Shown: positions 1 to 9,925 of the stretch, piece by piece
Layout: the number at the start of each line of letters is the position of its first letter
How positions within the stretch are numbered: position 1 is the first letter of the stretch
From: Candidatus Cloacimonadota bacterium
GTDB lineage: Bacteria; Cloacimonadota; Cloacimonadia; Cloacimonadales; Cloacimonadaceae
Assembly: GCA_027318475.1 (NCBI GenBank)
Contig: DAHVPC010000010.1
Span: 1-36,282 of the forward strand
Length of the DNA stretch: 36,282 nucleotides
Reading direction: 5' to 3'
Notes under the pieces: model-generated
Databases searched by the model: none
Told to the model about the DNA's origin: nothing
The model's input: the letters and a program-made list of their open reading frames with translations, nothing else
Translations under genes and position numbers: made by a program

Positions 1-574
1 GATAGATGACGTTGGCGGGTTCGTTAACCAGGTCGCGGGCCATGTTGGTGGCTTCGGCTAAGATGCGGCCTTCCAGGATGCCCCGGTTGATGTGCCGGCC
101 GGTTTTGGGATTCAGGGCCAAATGGACCGATTCGATGGTGGATTGCTTGCTTTCGCTGAGGTATTTGTCGAAGCGGTACTCGGTAAGCAAGGCTGCCTCC
201 GCCAGAATGTGCCCAAAGTTCAATTCCCCCACTGGATTGGTGAATCCAGGAAAGAGGAATATCTCTTTGGCTTGCAGTTTAAGCGCCGCGCGGAATCCCA
301 GGGCGAAGAGGTGGCGCAGTTTATCGCAGTCCAGGTCGTGGGGGTTGCCCACTCCGCAGAGGATGATGTTGCTGCGAAACTTGGCGTGGATGATGGGGAA
401 GCTTTTCATGGCCGCGTATTCGAAGCTGTAGTCTTCCTGTTTGATGATCACGTGGACGGCGTTGATGACGTAATCAGGCAGATATTCGATGCTGTGGATA
501 TCGCCCTTCTCGCCGTGCATGATAAACACGGTGTCCATATGTTCGGTAGGCTTGCGGAGCAAGTCGATTTTCAT
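1..574 (-). CDS. pepA: Leucyl aminopeptidase (M17/PepA-like), 3' end beyond the window
   Basis: Manual minus-strand translation from ATG at 574: MKIDLLRKPTEHMDTVFIMHGEKGDIHSIEYL...GRILAEATNMARDLVNEPANVIY, the typical M17 linker motif. RBS AAGGAG upstream. Not in the ORF track because the stop is outside the window. Confidence 0.85.
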   Translation of the reverse strand, partial: MKIDLLRKPTEHMDTVFIMHGEKGDIHSIEYLPDYVINAVHVIIKQEDYSFEYAAMKSFPIIHAKFRSNIILCGVGNPHDLDCDKLRHLFALGFRAALKLQAKEIFLFPGFTNPVGELNFGHILAEAALLTEYRFDKYLSESKQSTIESVHLALNPKTGRHINRGILEGRILAEATNMARDLVNEPANVIY

Positions 575-605
575 GGTTATCTCCTTGATGTATATTTTAG
601 TATGT

Positions 606-3600
606 TCAAAAATCTTCGCTCAAACTGAGATAATAGGTGGGTTTGGAGTGCGAGGCAAAATCCGTCATCCAGACCACGTCAAAGCGCAGCAGCAGAAAGC
701 CCAGGTCCAGCCTGGGCCCGCATCCATAGCTCAGATGGAGGTCCCGCAAAGTGCCGTTGTCGGCGCCGCGGAAGTTCTTGTACTCGTCGAAGACGGTCCC
801 CAAGTCCGCGAACAGGGATCCCCGTACATTGGGCAGTGTTAGCGGCAGGGGAAAGGCCAGGCTGAGGTATTCGATGAAGGGAAAGCGCAATTCGGCGGCC
901 AGCAGGGCTTTCTTCTCCCCGCTCAGGTTGCCGGTATAGCCCCTAACGCCGTTGTAGCCGCCCAGATCGAAACGCTGGGCCAGAGAACCTGTGCTGATGC
1001 CGCCCAAAGCCCGCAGGGCAAAGGAATAGCGCTTGCTGAACAGGGTGTAGCTGCGCCAGTCCAGATAGTTGGTCACATAGTCGATTTTACCGTTGGCGAG
1101 GGTGGCGCTGAGGTTGTAGAAGGCACGCCAGCCCAAAAGCGGCCCGGTGGGTCCATAGAGGGAATTGTCGTGGACCAGCCTGAGCCCCGGAGTATAGACA
1201 TAGCTTTGCCCCAGATCCTCGTTGGGGCTCCAGTGGCCGGTGTTTCCGGCGGGGTCGTCCCAGATCCAGTTGGACTGGTAACGGCCTCTCTGATAAACAA
1301 GGTGGTCCAATTCCACCCGGAAGAAACGGGAGAAGGGATAACGCGTGAGAAAATACAGCCCGCTCTGCCTTTCCCGGAAGCGATAATAGTCGTCCAAGCC
1401 GGTCTGGACCTGGCGGACGTACACCTCGTCGAAGAGGTTGAATACTCCCAGGCCATAGTCCGTCCTCCGCTTCAGAAACAGGTAGGAGAGCAGGAGGTTG
1501 GAATCCTCCAATTTGCCCGCGATCTCGGCCTGGACGCCGATCCCGTGGTTGCCCATCAGGTCGCTCAGGCTCAGTTCAACGTAGCCGACAGTGCCCACGC
1601 TGGGCGAATAAGCCAGGCCGCCCCAGAGGTTGTCCAGGGCAAATTTGGCGCGGTAGGGCTTGCTCTGAATTGGTTTTCCACGTTGCAGCGGACGGTCGTC
1701 GTAGCTGTAGTCCCGCACCAGTTGCAGGGAATCTTCGGGGGTGAATTCGAAGCCGGCCGGTTCTCCCAGGAACGGATCGCGGAGTCCGTAGGCCGCGGCG
1801 GGATTGGTTCTGGAGGGGCGTTGCTTTTCCCTTTTGCCAAAGTAATCCAGATTGCCCAGGTCGATCCCCTCCAGCAGCTTGTCTTGCGGATCGCTTACTA
1901 CAGGGGGTTGGGCAGGCGTGAAGGACAGGGTGTCGCTGAGCCCTGAGGCAATGTAGATATCCCAGGCTCCATCGAAATAGTTGGCAAGCAGCAGTTGTTT
2001 GCCATCGGGAGCCAGGTCAGAGCAGAAAACTCCGGCCAGAACGTCCGTAACCCTGGCCTGGCCTCCAGTCGCACGGTCCAGCGCGAAGACGTTGCTGACG
2101 CTGTCTTGGGATGTGACATAGAGCAGTTTGGCGCCGCTTTGGTCCAGCTGGGGAAAACTGCAATTGCGGTTCGACCAGGTGTGCTGGACAAGTTCCCCGT
2201 TTTGCAGGTCCAGGCTGAAGATCTGGGACACCAGGCCACCAAAGAAGCCCTGGCGTTTTATTAAATCTTCGCGGCTGCGTTCCGAAGCGAAAACCACGCT
2301 GGCTCCATCGGAGGCAAAGCGTGGCTGGGCATCGTTGTAGAGGTCATTGGTGAGTTGGCGCAGTTCGGCGGTTTCCAGGTTGTACAGATAGAGGTCGCAC
2401 TGCATGCCGATCTGACCGGCAAAGACGATGCTGCGACCATCCGGCGCCACGTCCGCTTCGTAGATGGCGTCGAACTGCTTCAGGGGAAGGGTCTGGACTA
2501 TCTTTCCCTTCTCCACGTCCAGGATGTGGATGCGGTCGCCCCTGGAAGTCTTGGCGGCAAAGGCGACCCTCCGATTATCCGGAAACCAGCTTAAACTGGA
2601 GCGGAAATAGTAGAACTCCTCCACTTTTCCAGAGGACTCGCCGGCCAGGATCTTGCGCGGTTCCGCCAGGCCGTAGCGTCCCGCCATCCAGATGCTGTAG
2701 CGGCCGCTGACCGTGCTGAAATACACATAGCGTTCCCCATTGGGCGAAAAGCGGGGCATGAAATTCAGGTAGGAGCCGTCTTTGTCGCTGTCCGTGCGCC
2801 GCTCCAGTTGTTCGTTGGGAATGCCGTGGGCCGCCATCAAAGGGTAGAACTGGCGCTTGAGCTGAAACCGCCATCGTTCTTCCAGGTCTTCAAACTTGAG
2901 GCCAAAGACTTTCCGGGTGGCGCTATCGAGGTTGCGGACAGAGCGCAGGGCGTAGAAATATTCTGCGACCTTGGAGCGTCCCCAGGTCTGGGCTATGTAA
3001 GCCAGAAAACTTTCACCCAACCGGTAGGCATAGTAGCCGTTCACATTCTCCAGGCCGGGCAGCTTGTCGTTCACCACCATGTCGTGGATGAACATGTTGT
3101 TGTAGTCGCTTAGTCCGCCCATAGAGAAGAACTCCGGCAGGCCTTCGGAAAACCACATGGGCAGCGTTTCCAAACTTAGGGATGCAAGCGAATTAAGCGC
3201 GCTTTTATCCAGGGTGTTCAGGTAAGCGTGCGTCAATTCGTGGGCCAGCAGCACTTCGAGGTCGCGGTAGCTGCCTTCGAAGGGGATGGCCACGCGGTTG
3301 TGCAAGCTTTCGGTAAAGCCTCCCACGCCCTCTGGCAACAGCGGATAGATGACATTGGTGTTTTGAAATCCGGACTTGCTGCGGTAGATGATGAGCGGGA
3401 TGCGTGAGCCGGCGGGAAAAGTGAGTTCGGATCGCAGCAGATAGTAAGTCTCCTCGGCCATCAGAGCAGCCAGTTTGCCGAAGGAATCGGCCTGGGCGGG
3501 AAAATACACGTCGAAGTGCATGGTCTGGATCTGCGACCACTCTTCGGGCTGGAGGTTAAGTTTGTTCTGGCCGAAAGTGTAGGCTTGCAGCCCGGCCGCA

Positions 3601-3641
3601 AAAACCAGCAAGAGGATCAGGAGCAGTCCACGGCGTTTCAT
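606..3641 (-). CDS. Gluzincin (peptidase MA-like) + TolB/PD40-like beta-propeller + Omp85/BamA-like surface barrel fusion
   Basis: Signal peptide MKRRGLLLILLLVFAAG; zinc motif LLAHELTHAY with downstream WFSEGLPEF; repeated PDGRSIVFAG / PRFASDGASVVFASERS propeller blades; C-terminal GGYNGVRGYTGNLSGEKKALLAAELRFPF typical of Omp85 barrels. Start taken at ATG 3641; the ORF's first codon at 3653 is TTG. Confidence 0.8.
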   Translation of the reverse strand: MKRRGLLLILLLVFAAGLQAYTFGQNKLNLQPEEWSQIQTMHFDVYFPAQADSFGKLAALMAEETYYLLRSELTFPAGSRIPLIIYRSKSGFQNTNVIYPLLPEGVGGFTESLHNRVAIPFEGSYRDLEVLLAHELTHAYLNTLDKSALNSLASLSLETLPMWFSEGLPEFFSMGGLSDYNNMFIHDMVVNDKLPGLENVNGYYAYRLGESFLAYIAQTWGRSKVAEYFYALRSVRNLDSATRKVFGLKFEDLEERWRFQLKRQFYPLMAAHGIPNEQLERRTDSDKDGSYLNFMPRFSPNGERYVYFSTVSGRYSIWMAGRYGLAEPRKILAGESSGKVEEFYYFRSSLSWFPDNRRVAFAAKTSRGDRIHILDVEKGKIVQTLPLKQFDAIYEADVAPDGRSIVFAGQIGMQCDLYLYNLETAELRQLTNDLYNDAQPRFASDGASVVFASERSREDLIKRQGFFGGLVSQIFSLDLQNGELVQHTWSNRNCSFPQLDQSGAKLLYVTSQDSVSNVFALDRATGGQARVTDVLAGVFCSDLAPDGKQLLLANYFDGAWDIYIASGLSDTLSFTPAQPPVVSDPQDKLLEGIDLGNLDYFGKREKQRPSRTNPAAAYGLRDPFLGEPAGFEFTPEDSLQLVRDYSYDDRPLQRGKPIQSKPYRAKFALDNLWGGLAYSPSVGTVGYVELSLSDLMGNHGIGVQAEIAGKLEDSNLLLSYLFLKRRTDYGLGVFNLFDEVYVRQVQTGLDDYYRFRERQSGLYFLTRYPFSRFFRVELDHLVYQRGRYQSNWIWDDPAGNTGHWSPNEDLGQSYVYTPGLRLVHDNSLYGPTGPLLGWRAFYNLSATLANGKIDYVTNYLDWRSYTLFSKRYSFALRALGGISTGSLAQRFDLGGYNGVRGYTGNLSGEKKALLAAELRFPFIEYLSLAFPLPLTLPNVRGSLFADLGTVFDEYKNFRGADNGTLRDLHLSYGCGPRLDLGFLLLRFDVVWMTDFASHSKPTYYLSLSEDF

Positions 3642-3649
3642 GCCATCTC

Positions 3650-4552
3650 TCAAAACAGGCTGAAGCGGACGTATCTCTTGGGATTGGCCTTAACGTCCCG
3701 GATCAGGGAATCCAGGCTGGCCACCGAGTTTTCCAGCTTGGTATACAGCATGTCGTCCCGCAGCAGTTTGCCCGCGGTCCCCTTGCCGCTGTTAAGATGG
3801 TTCATGGCGTCGCCCAACTGGTTGGACAGGATCTGCAGACTATCCAGGGTCGAGTTGATGTTCTGCATCGTGACGGGAGCCGAACCCAGCATTGAAGCCA
3901 CTTGTTCCGAATTGTCGTTCACCAGCTGCTTCACCTGGTTGGTCATTTCCTGGATGCGCTGCAAGGTAGCCGTGATCTCCGCGTTGGCGCTCATGGCCAG
4001 GCCGTCCACGGAACGCACTGCCAGATCCGCGTTGTCCAGCAGTGTCGCCGATTTGGCGATCATGCCCTGTTCGCTGCGCAGTTCCTGCAGGATACCGTTC
4101 AATTCATCGATAGTGACGCCCGCCTTGGACATCATGCCCGCGAAGCCCACGGGCGTTTCACCCGTCTGGACGCGTCTCAGGTCCAGCGTTCCCGGGCCTG
4201 TGCCCTGGGCCATGTTCAAGGTGGCGCCGCCCATCAAGCTGTTGGCGGCCATAAAGAACCTGGCGCCTTCCCGCAGCACGATGTCGCGGTTGATGCTGGC
4301 GGTTACCAGGATGTCGCTGCTCCGGGCTACGATCTTTTTCACCCGGCCGATCTCCATGCCCCGGAACATCGCCTTGTCGCCCACTTCCAGCCCCACAACG
4401 TCGCTGAATGAGATCACAACGTCGTGTTGGGCGTGAGCGGTGATGCGGCTGCTCAACCAGAGATAGCCTACGATCGCGATGGCCAGGATGATGATGGTGA
4501 ACAGGCCGACCCGCAGCTGTTCTTTATATAGTTTGGGATAAAACTTCTTCAT
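3650..4552 (-). CDS. mlaD: MlaD/MCE family lipid-transport protein
   Basis: N-terminal TM helix followed by MCE domain: VVISFSDVVGLEVGDKAMFRGMEIGRVKKI; coiled-coil C-terminus. Confidence 0.85.
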   Translation of the reverse strand: MKKFYPKLYKEQLRVGLFTIIILAIAIVGYLWLSSRITAHAQHDVVISFSDVVGLEVGDKAMFRGMEIGRVKKIVARSSDILVTASINRDIVLREGARFFMAANSLMGGATLNMAQGTGPGTLDLRRVQTGETPVGFAGMMSKAGVTIDELNGILQELRSEQGMIAKSATLLDNADLAVRSVDGLAMSANAEITATLQRIQEMTNQVKQLVNDNSEQVASMLGSAPVTMQNINSTLDSLQILSNQLGDAMNHLNSGKGTAGKLLRDDMLYTKLENSVASLDSLIRDVKANPKRYVRFSLF

Positions 4553-4559
4553 GCTTCCT

Positions 4560-5813
4560 TCAGGTTTTCAATTGCTTTTTTTCCGCGGCGGGAAAGAGGA
4601 TGTTGTTCAGGATCAGTCTGTAGCCGGGCGAGTTCTTGTGCAGTTCCAGGATGGTTTCCGGATCGCCGATCTTGTGCTGGTAATCCTCGGGATCGTGGCC
4701 TCCATAAAACGTGAAGGTGCCCTTGCCGATATTGCCGTGGATGTATTTCACTTCGTTCTGTCCGGGCACTTCGGCCAGGATGATCACGCTCTTTTTGACC
4801 TTGTCCTTGAAGAAGGAGGTCGTCTGGCCCAGAAATCCGTTGATCACGTTCACGTGGCACTGCGTGAGCATGGTGGGCACGGGATCGTATTTGGCGGAGA
4901 AGTCGAAGAGCTGGAAGTAATCCGCTTCGGCGCCTCGCAGCATGGAATAGTCGCTGGCGTCGATATCGGAAAACTCATATTCGTAGGGGTTGGTTTTCAG
5001 CGTGAAATTCTCGAAGGCGTAGCAGCTGCCGAAGTCCAGTTTGCTCTTGTATAGGGGATCGATGCCGTCGCCGTCGATCAGGCCGTCCACGATGTCCACG
5101 CCATAGGCAGCGCGCGCTATGTCGTAAGTATCCGTCGCCGCGCACATGGCGAAGAGGAAGCCCCCGTTGAACACAAACTCGCTGATCTTCTGCGCCACGG
5201 TCTGCTTGAGCTGCCAAACCTTGGCGTAGCCATGTTTGGCGGCCATGGCTTCGTTCACGCGGACGTCGTTTTGATACCAGGGCATATGCCTTTAAGCGCC
5301 AAAGAACTTGCCATACTGTCCGGTGAAATCCTCGTGATGCAGATGCAGCCAGTCGTAATCGCCCAGTTTCCCGTCCAGCACCTCATCGTCCCAAAGCCGG
5401 TCATAATCGATCTCGGCATATTCCAGCGCCATCGTCACAGCGTCGTCCCAGGGCAGCGTATTGGGCGGAATGTAGATGGCGATCGCCGGCTCTTTTTCCA
5501 GAACCACGGCTTCCATATTGGCCGACTGGATCTCGGTGAGAATAGAGGCCACCTGAGCCGAAGACACCACCTCGAACCGCACGCCCCGGATATTGCACAG
5601 CGCGGCCAGCGCTTCGGCTTCCGGAAGCAGGAACGATCCGCCGCGGTAGTTGAGCAGCCATTTCACCACGGCCTGCTCTTTCAGCGCCGCGAAAGCCACG
5701 CCGTAGGCCTTCAGATGGTTGCTCTGCGTGGCATCCATCGGGATCAGCAGCTCGGCGTTGAGCAGCGCGCAGCAAAGCAGGGGCAGCAGCAAGAGATACT
5801 TGATGTGTCGCAT
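4560..5813 (-). pseudogene. Asparagine synthetase B-like protein interrupted by one in-frame TAA (two ORFs 4560..5285 and 5292..5927 in the same frame)
   Basis: MRHIKYLLLLPLLCCALLNAELLIPMDATQSNHLKAYGVAF...HLHHEDFTGQYGKFFGA*RHMPWYQNDVRVNEAMAAKHGYAKV...YGGHDPEDYQHKIGDPETILELHKNSPGYRLILNNILFPAAEKKQLKT. The halves are in the same frame, separated by TAA AGG CAT. From memory, Bacteroidota proteins annotated asparagine synthetase B are continuous across this point. Confidence 0.75.
5292..5294 (-). other. In-frame TAA stop at a position where homologues are expected to have Tyr
   Basis: Plus strand 'tta' at 5292-5294; frame GGA CAG TAT GGC AAG TTC TTT GGC GCT TAA AGG CAT ATG CCC TGG TAT. Confidence 0.8.
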
Positions 5814-5994
5814 GGGCGATAACCTGATAATCCTCTCGATCCTTTTCAGCAGGGGTTTTTCCCCAATTTTACTCATAAAACAACCAAAAACCTCAAACCA
5901 CCCTCTGGCTGTCAAGATAATTTTCACGCGCGGTGGAAGTTGAACCCTTTACTGGATTGGCGGCGACTGATAGCGCAAAGCGCAGATTGGTAAC

Positions 5995-6813
5995 TCAGCG
6001 GAATATCTGCTCGCTGAAAGGCACACCCACGGAAAGGCCTAAGATAAACACCGCCTTGGATTTGCGATTCTCTGCCTGCGGCACGAAGGCCACTCCCAGT
6101 TCATTGCTGACCAGCAAATCACCCAAATGGAAACGCAAATTCCCGCTCACACTGCCCATGAATGCTGCATGGCTACCCAAGTCATGGGTTATCGTCGGCA
6201 GGTATGATTCGCTGATGACCCAATTCATCTTGTAGCGGGCGTAGGCCAGTCTCGCGCTCAAGTTGAAAGTGGGATCCACCGCGGAATACAGGGAGTCGGA
6301 TTGCAGTCTGGTGCTATATATGAATGGCAATTCCCAAACGCTGGACTGTCCATACAAATCCTCGCGGGAAACCCAGGGCATGAACCAATCGATCCCCGAT
6401 TCATAAAACACATTTTTCCAGCCGGTACTGAAAATGTAACCGGGCTGCACCGCCAGCGCATCTCCATCCCTGCGCCACACGACCTGTTTCCAGTTTACTG
6501 TATAGCCCTTGCCTGGCCCTGCCAGAAACGCTTTTCCCTCCAGGGATGCGTCGCGGTAAACTTTCCAACTGCCGATCAGGCCGACTGCCAGGCTCAGGAA
6601 ATGTGTCCGGTCAACGTAACCCAGTTCGTCGAGTTCCTCCAAGTCAATGCCTCCGCAGTTCTCAAAGGCAATCCCGGTTCCGGCGAACAAACCCAGGCTG
6701 GTGATAGGTTCAGCGGTTCCGAAAATCGGGCCGGGAATGTCGCCCAGTCCTGCCAGTCCGGAAACCGCCAGGCACAAAGCAAAACAACAGCGCCAACGAA
6801 TCTGCATCTTCAT
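5995..6813 (-). CDS. Putative outer-membrane beta-barrel protein, paralogous family member 1
   Basis: Signal peptide; shares TAEPITSLGLFAGTGIAFEN, VNWKQVVWRRDGDALAVQPGYI and DLGSHAAFMGSVSGNLRF with the ORFs at 7812 and 8773. Confidence 0.65.
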   Translation of the reverse strand: MKMQIRWRCCFALCLAVSGLAGLGDIPGPIFGTAEPITSLGLFAGTGIAFENCGGIDLEELDELGYVDRTHFLSLAVGLIGSWKVYRDASLEGKAFLAGPGKGYTVNWKQVVWRRDGDALAVQPGYIFSTGWKNVFYESGIDWFMPWVSREDLYGQSSVWELPFIYSTRLQSDSLYSAVDPTFNLSARLAYARYKMNWVISESYLPTITHDLGSHAAFMGSVSGNLRFHLGDLLVSNELGVAFVPQAENRKSKAVFILGLSVGVPFSEQIFR

Positions 6814-7003
6814 CGCTACTCCTTTGGGCTTGAATGGAATGGCCGCCGGCTTATGCTTGCCGTTAACGGCGCAAAGATCAACTTTGGATCATTCACCAGC
6901 GTTAACGGGCATACTTGGCGAAAAGCGATTTCCTGTCAAGGTAATATTCGCCCATCGGAATCCTGCGCAGGCAAAGCAGTCTCCTAAGGGGCAACCACGC
7001 CGT

Positions 7004-7031
7004 TTGGCACGTCCTGTAAAATGGTTATACT
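7004..7031 (+). promoter_or_regulatory. Candidate sigma70-like promoter for the ORF at 7062
   Basis: TTGGCA (7004-7009), 16-bp spacer, TATACT (7026-7031), then GGAG RBS and GTG start at 7062. Confidence 0.5.
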
Positions 7032-7061
7032 ATCTGATAAAAACAACAATGGAGAATACAA

Positions 7062-7802
7062 GTGAAACATATCATAACGACAATCATCCTGCTGGCCCTG
7101 GCCACACTGGCATTTGCCCAGTTTTCCCTGGATCTGGAAACCGGGGTGGCTTTCACCGGCTACAACGACGTCCGCATCCCCAACAACGCCACCCAGTCCA
7201 TGTTCTCTTTCAAGGACGACCTCACTTCCAAGCCCGTGATGTACGGACGCGCCAACCTGCACTGGCTGGTCACACCGCGCCACGAAGTCTCGCTGCTGGC
7301 CTCGCCCCTCACCACCAGGCCCGCCGGCACCCTGGATCAGCCCATTGTCTTTCAGGGCAAGACCTTTGCCGCCGGCAAAAAGATCGACGCCGTGTACCGT
7401 TTCAACAGCTACAGGTTGCAGTATCTCTACCGCCTGAAGAACCAGGCCGGCATCTTCCGCGCCATCGGAGTTTCGCTGAAAGTCCGCGACGCCATCATCT
7501 CCCTGGAAAATGAGGATGATTACGCCGAAAAGACCGATCTGGGCTTCGTTCCCCTCATCGGCTTCGAACTCGGCTACGATTTCACCGACGACCTGGGTAT
7601 CCTGCTCAAAGGCGAAGCCCTCGTTTCCCCCACCGGCGAAGGCCGCGCCGAAGACGTGCTGCTGGCCGCCACCTACGACATCGACGACCGCTACAGCCTC
7701 TGGCTGGGCTATCGCATTTTGGAAGGCGGCGGCGACGTGGATGAGGTGTACAGCTTCGCCAATATCAATTACCTGAGCATCGGAACGCAGATCAGATTCT
7801 GA
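7062..7802 (+). CDS. Putative outer-membrane beta-barrel protein
   Basis: Signal peptide MKHIITTIILLALATLAFAQ; alternating beta-strand pattern ending in ...INYLSIGTQIRF (aromatic C-terminus). GTG start with GGAG RBS. Confidence 0.7.
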   Translation: MKHIITTIILLALATLAFAQFSLDLETGVAFTGYNDVRIPNNATQSMFSFKDDLTSKPVMYGRANLHWLVTPRHEVSLLASPLTTRPAGTLDQPIVFQGKTFAAGKKIDAVYRFNSYRLQYLYRLKNQAGIFRAIGVSLKVRDAIISLENEDDYAEKTDLGFVPLIGFELGYDFTDDLGILLKGEALVSPTGEGRAEDVLLAATYDIDDRYSLWLGYRILEGGGDVDEVYSFANINYLSIGTQIRF

Positions 7803-7811
7803 ACTAAAGCC

Positions 7812-8615
7812 TTATTTAAAGACGCTCCAATCGCTTAGCCAGCCCCAGGAAACACCGATTCCCGGCTTTACTTTGACATTTTCGTCAATTGGGATCAAGC
7901 GGATCACGACTTCTGGGGTGAGCATACAGTATTTACCCCGGAATTGGAAATTCACCCCAACCGAGCCGGTAAATACATCCGCGGTGCCCAGGTCCCGGGT
8001 TGTCTCTATGGCGCCCCACCCTCCATAACGCCCCCTCAGGTGCATTTTGTTATGGGCATAAGTCGCTTTGGCGCAGGCATTAAAGGTGATCTTAGGGTAT
8101 GGATGTTTGGCGCTGACCGGGAATTTATGGGTCCAAATGACCGGAAGTTCCGCGCCCAAGGCCTGGGAGTTGAGTGTGTGTATATACCACAACTTCACCG
8201 GATAGTAATTCAGGTCCAGTCCTCCGGAAGTTGAAATAAATCCAGGGCTCAGGGACAGGATGTTTTCCCCCTTGCGCAGCAGCACCTGCTTCCAGTTCAG
8301 TTTCGCGGCTACCCCATGTTTGGACAGGTATCCGCACAGGCCCAGTTCGCCATCGGAATACACCCTGAGTTTTACGTTCATTCCCACTACCCTGCCGGTG
8401 ATCCTGTCCTGGTCTAATTCGCTGATTTGATAGAGTTCATCTGTGATCAAGTTGCCCTGGTTTTCCAGAGGGACCGCAGGGCCGACAAATAAACTCACTC
8501 CGCTGAGTGGTTCCGCGCTTTCCAGAAAGTAACTGGGCAGAGCGGAAAAAGCGCCCAACGTGATACTTGCCGCACCCATCAAAAGGCAGGCCAACAGACA
8601 TTTGAACCTATGCAT
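7812..8615 (-). CDS. Putative outer-membrane beta-barrel protein, paralogous family member 2
   Basis: Signal peptide MHRFKCLLACLLMGAASITLGA; strong similarity to the next ORF, e.g. FNACAKATYAHNKM, TRDLGTADVFTGSVGVNFQFRGK. Confidence 0.7.
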   Translation of the reverse strand: MHRFKCLLACLLMGAASITLGAFSALPSYFLESAEPLSGVSLFVGPAVPLENQGNLITDELYQISELDQDRITGRVVGMNVKLRVYSDGELGLCGYLSKHGVAAKLNWKQVLLRKGENILSLSPGFISTSGGLDLNYYPVKLWYIHTLNSQALGAELPVIWTHKFPVSAKHPYPKITFNACAKATYAHNKMHLRGRYGGWGAIETTRDLGTADVFTGSVGVNFQFRGKYCMLTPEVVIRLIPIDENVKVKPGIGVSWGWLSDWSVFK

Positions 8616-8772
8616 GGCATCTCCTCTGCGCCCCGTTTTTTTCGCGGGATCCGTATTTTTCCTGGATAGAAACCGGATCCGTCCGCACCTGGTCTAAACC
8701 GGGCAAAGTAATCTATCTAAACATTGGCATCCAGAACAGGCCTGAATTATATCGATCCATTAAAAATGATCT

Positions 8773-9558
8773 TCAGTCTCGTTCAAAGGCATTCCTATCG
8801 CTGAGCCAGGCCAAGGAAACGCCAAACCCCGGCTTGCCTTTGAACTTGTTATCACCAATGGGAATCAAACGGATCACAAGTTCTGGAGTAAGCGCCCAGT
8901 GTTTACCTCTGAACTGAATGTTTCCGCCAACCGAGCCGGTAAAGACATCCGCGGTGCCCAGGTACCGGGTTTCGTGATCAGGGGACCACGATTTATCCTT
9001 TCGGAACATCTTGTTCCTGGCATAGGTCGCTTTGGCGCAGGCATTAAAACTGATTTTCAATTTTGGATCGTCAGCGATGACAGGGAACTTATGGGTCCAA
9101 ATGACGGGTAGTTCCACTCCCCATGCTCTAGAGCGCAGTTCATCCCAGAACCCTAAATTCAGTTTTCCAGATGTAATAAAAAGTCCCGGACTCAGGGACA
9201 GGATATTGTCCCCCTTACGCTGCACCACCTGTTTCCAGTTCAGTTTCGTGCCTGCCGAATATCTGGACATGTATTCGCACAGATCCAGTTCAGCTTCCGA
9301 GTATATCTTTAATCTTATATTCAATCCCACTATACTACAAGAAATCCTGTCTTCGTCAAGCTGGTCATATTTAGAGAAATAGCCCGGGATCAAGTCTTCT
9401 TGGTTTTCCAAGGGTACCCCCGACCCGATGAAGAAACTTAGCCCGGTGAGCGGTTCCGCGCTTTCCAGAAACGAACTGTGCAGAGCGGACATAGCACCCA
9501 GCGTGATACTTGCCGCACCGATTACAAGGCAGGCCAGCAGACTTTTGAACCTATGCAT
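8773..9558 (-). CDS. Putative outer-membrane beta-barrel protein, paralogous family member 3
   Basis: Start re-assigned to ATG 9558 (MHRFKSLLACLVIGAASITLGA) with GGAG RBS, matching the start of the 7812..8615 gene; ORF track extends to 9669. Confidence 0.7.
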   Translation of the reverse strand: MHRFKSLLACLVIGAASITLGAMSALHSSFLESAEPLTGLSFFIGSGVPLENQEDLIPGYFSKYDQLDEDRISCSIVGLNIRLKIYSEAELDLCEYMSRYSAGTKLNWKQVVQRKGDNILSLSPGLFITSGKLNLGFWDELRSRAWGVELPVIWTHKFPVIADDPKLKISFNACAKATYARNKMFRKDKSWSPDHETRYLGTADVFTGSVGGNIQFRGKHWALTPELVIRLIPIGDNKFKGKPGFGVSLAWLSDRNAFERD

Positions 9559-9846
9559 GGCATCTCCTCCGTGTCCGGATAATCTGGACGGATCCGGGCG
9601 CGATCTGAGCGTCTGGGGCGGGCAATGCCAAAACCTCTGAGCTTGCCCTACTCCGCTGCCAGAATGCACGTAGTTTGTTTTTAAGTCAAGCTAATTCTGG
9701 CTTTGATTGCAGTTGTTACGATCAATCCCGGCAAAGCCTTGTTCAGCCTGGCTGGCGCGGTTTCCGGGCAGGCAAAGGTTGCCCAAATGTTGTTCCGGGG
9801 GCTCTGGATTCTGCCTGCCAAAACCGGGGCGCCCTTGGGGGTTAGC

Positions 9847-9925
9847 CTTAATCAAGTGTCTATCAAGCCTCAATCACTTCTCAATAATTGACGCTTGATT
9901 GACTAGTGATTGACAAGTGATTGAC
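9847..9925. repeat. 79-bp hairpin element: 3 x 11-bp units / 13-bp centre / 3 x inverted 11-bp units (copy A)
   Basis: CTTAATCAAGT GTCTATCAAGC CTCAATCACTT | CTCAATAATTGAC | GCTTGATTGAC TAGTGATTGAC AAGTGATTGAC. Confidence 0.85.

Noticed and set aside
92-628. 178-aa and 141-aa plus-strand ORFs at the left edge
   Set aside because: Antisense to the partial leucyl aminopeptidase recovered by manual minus-strand translation.
5292-5294. Selenocysteine or genetic-code reassignment at the TAA
   Set aside because: Sec uses TGA, and other genes in the window use TAA as their natural stop.
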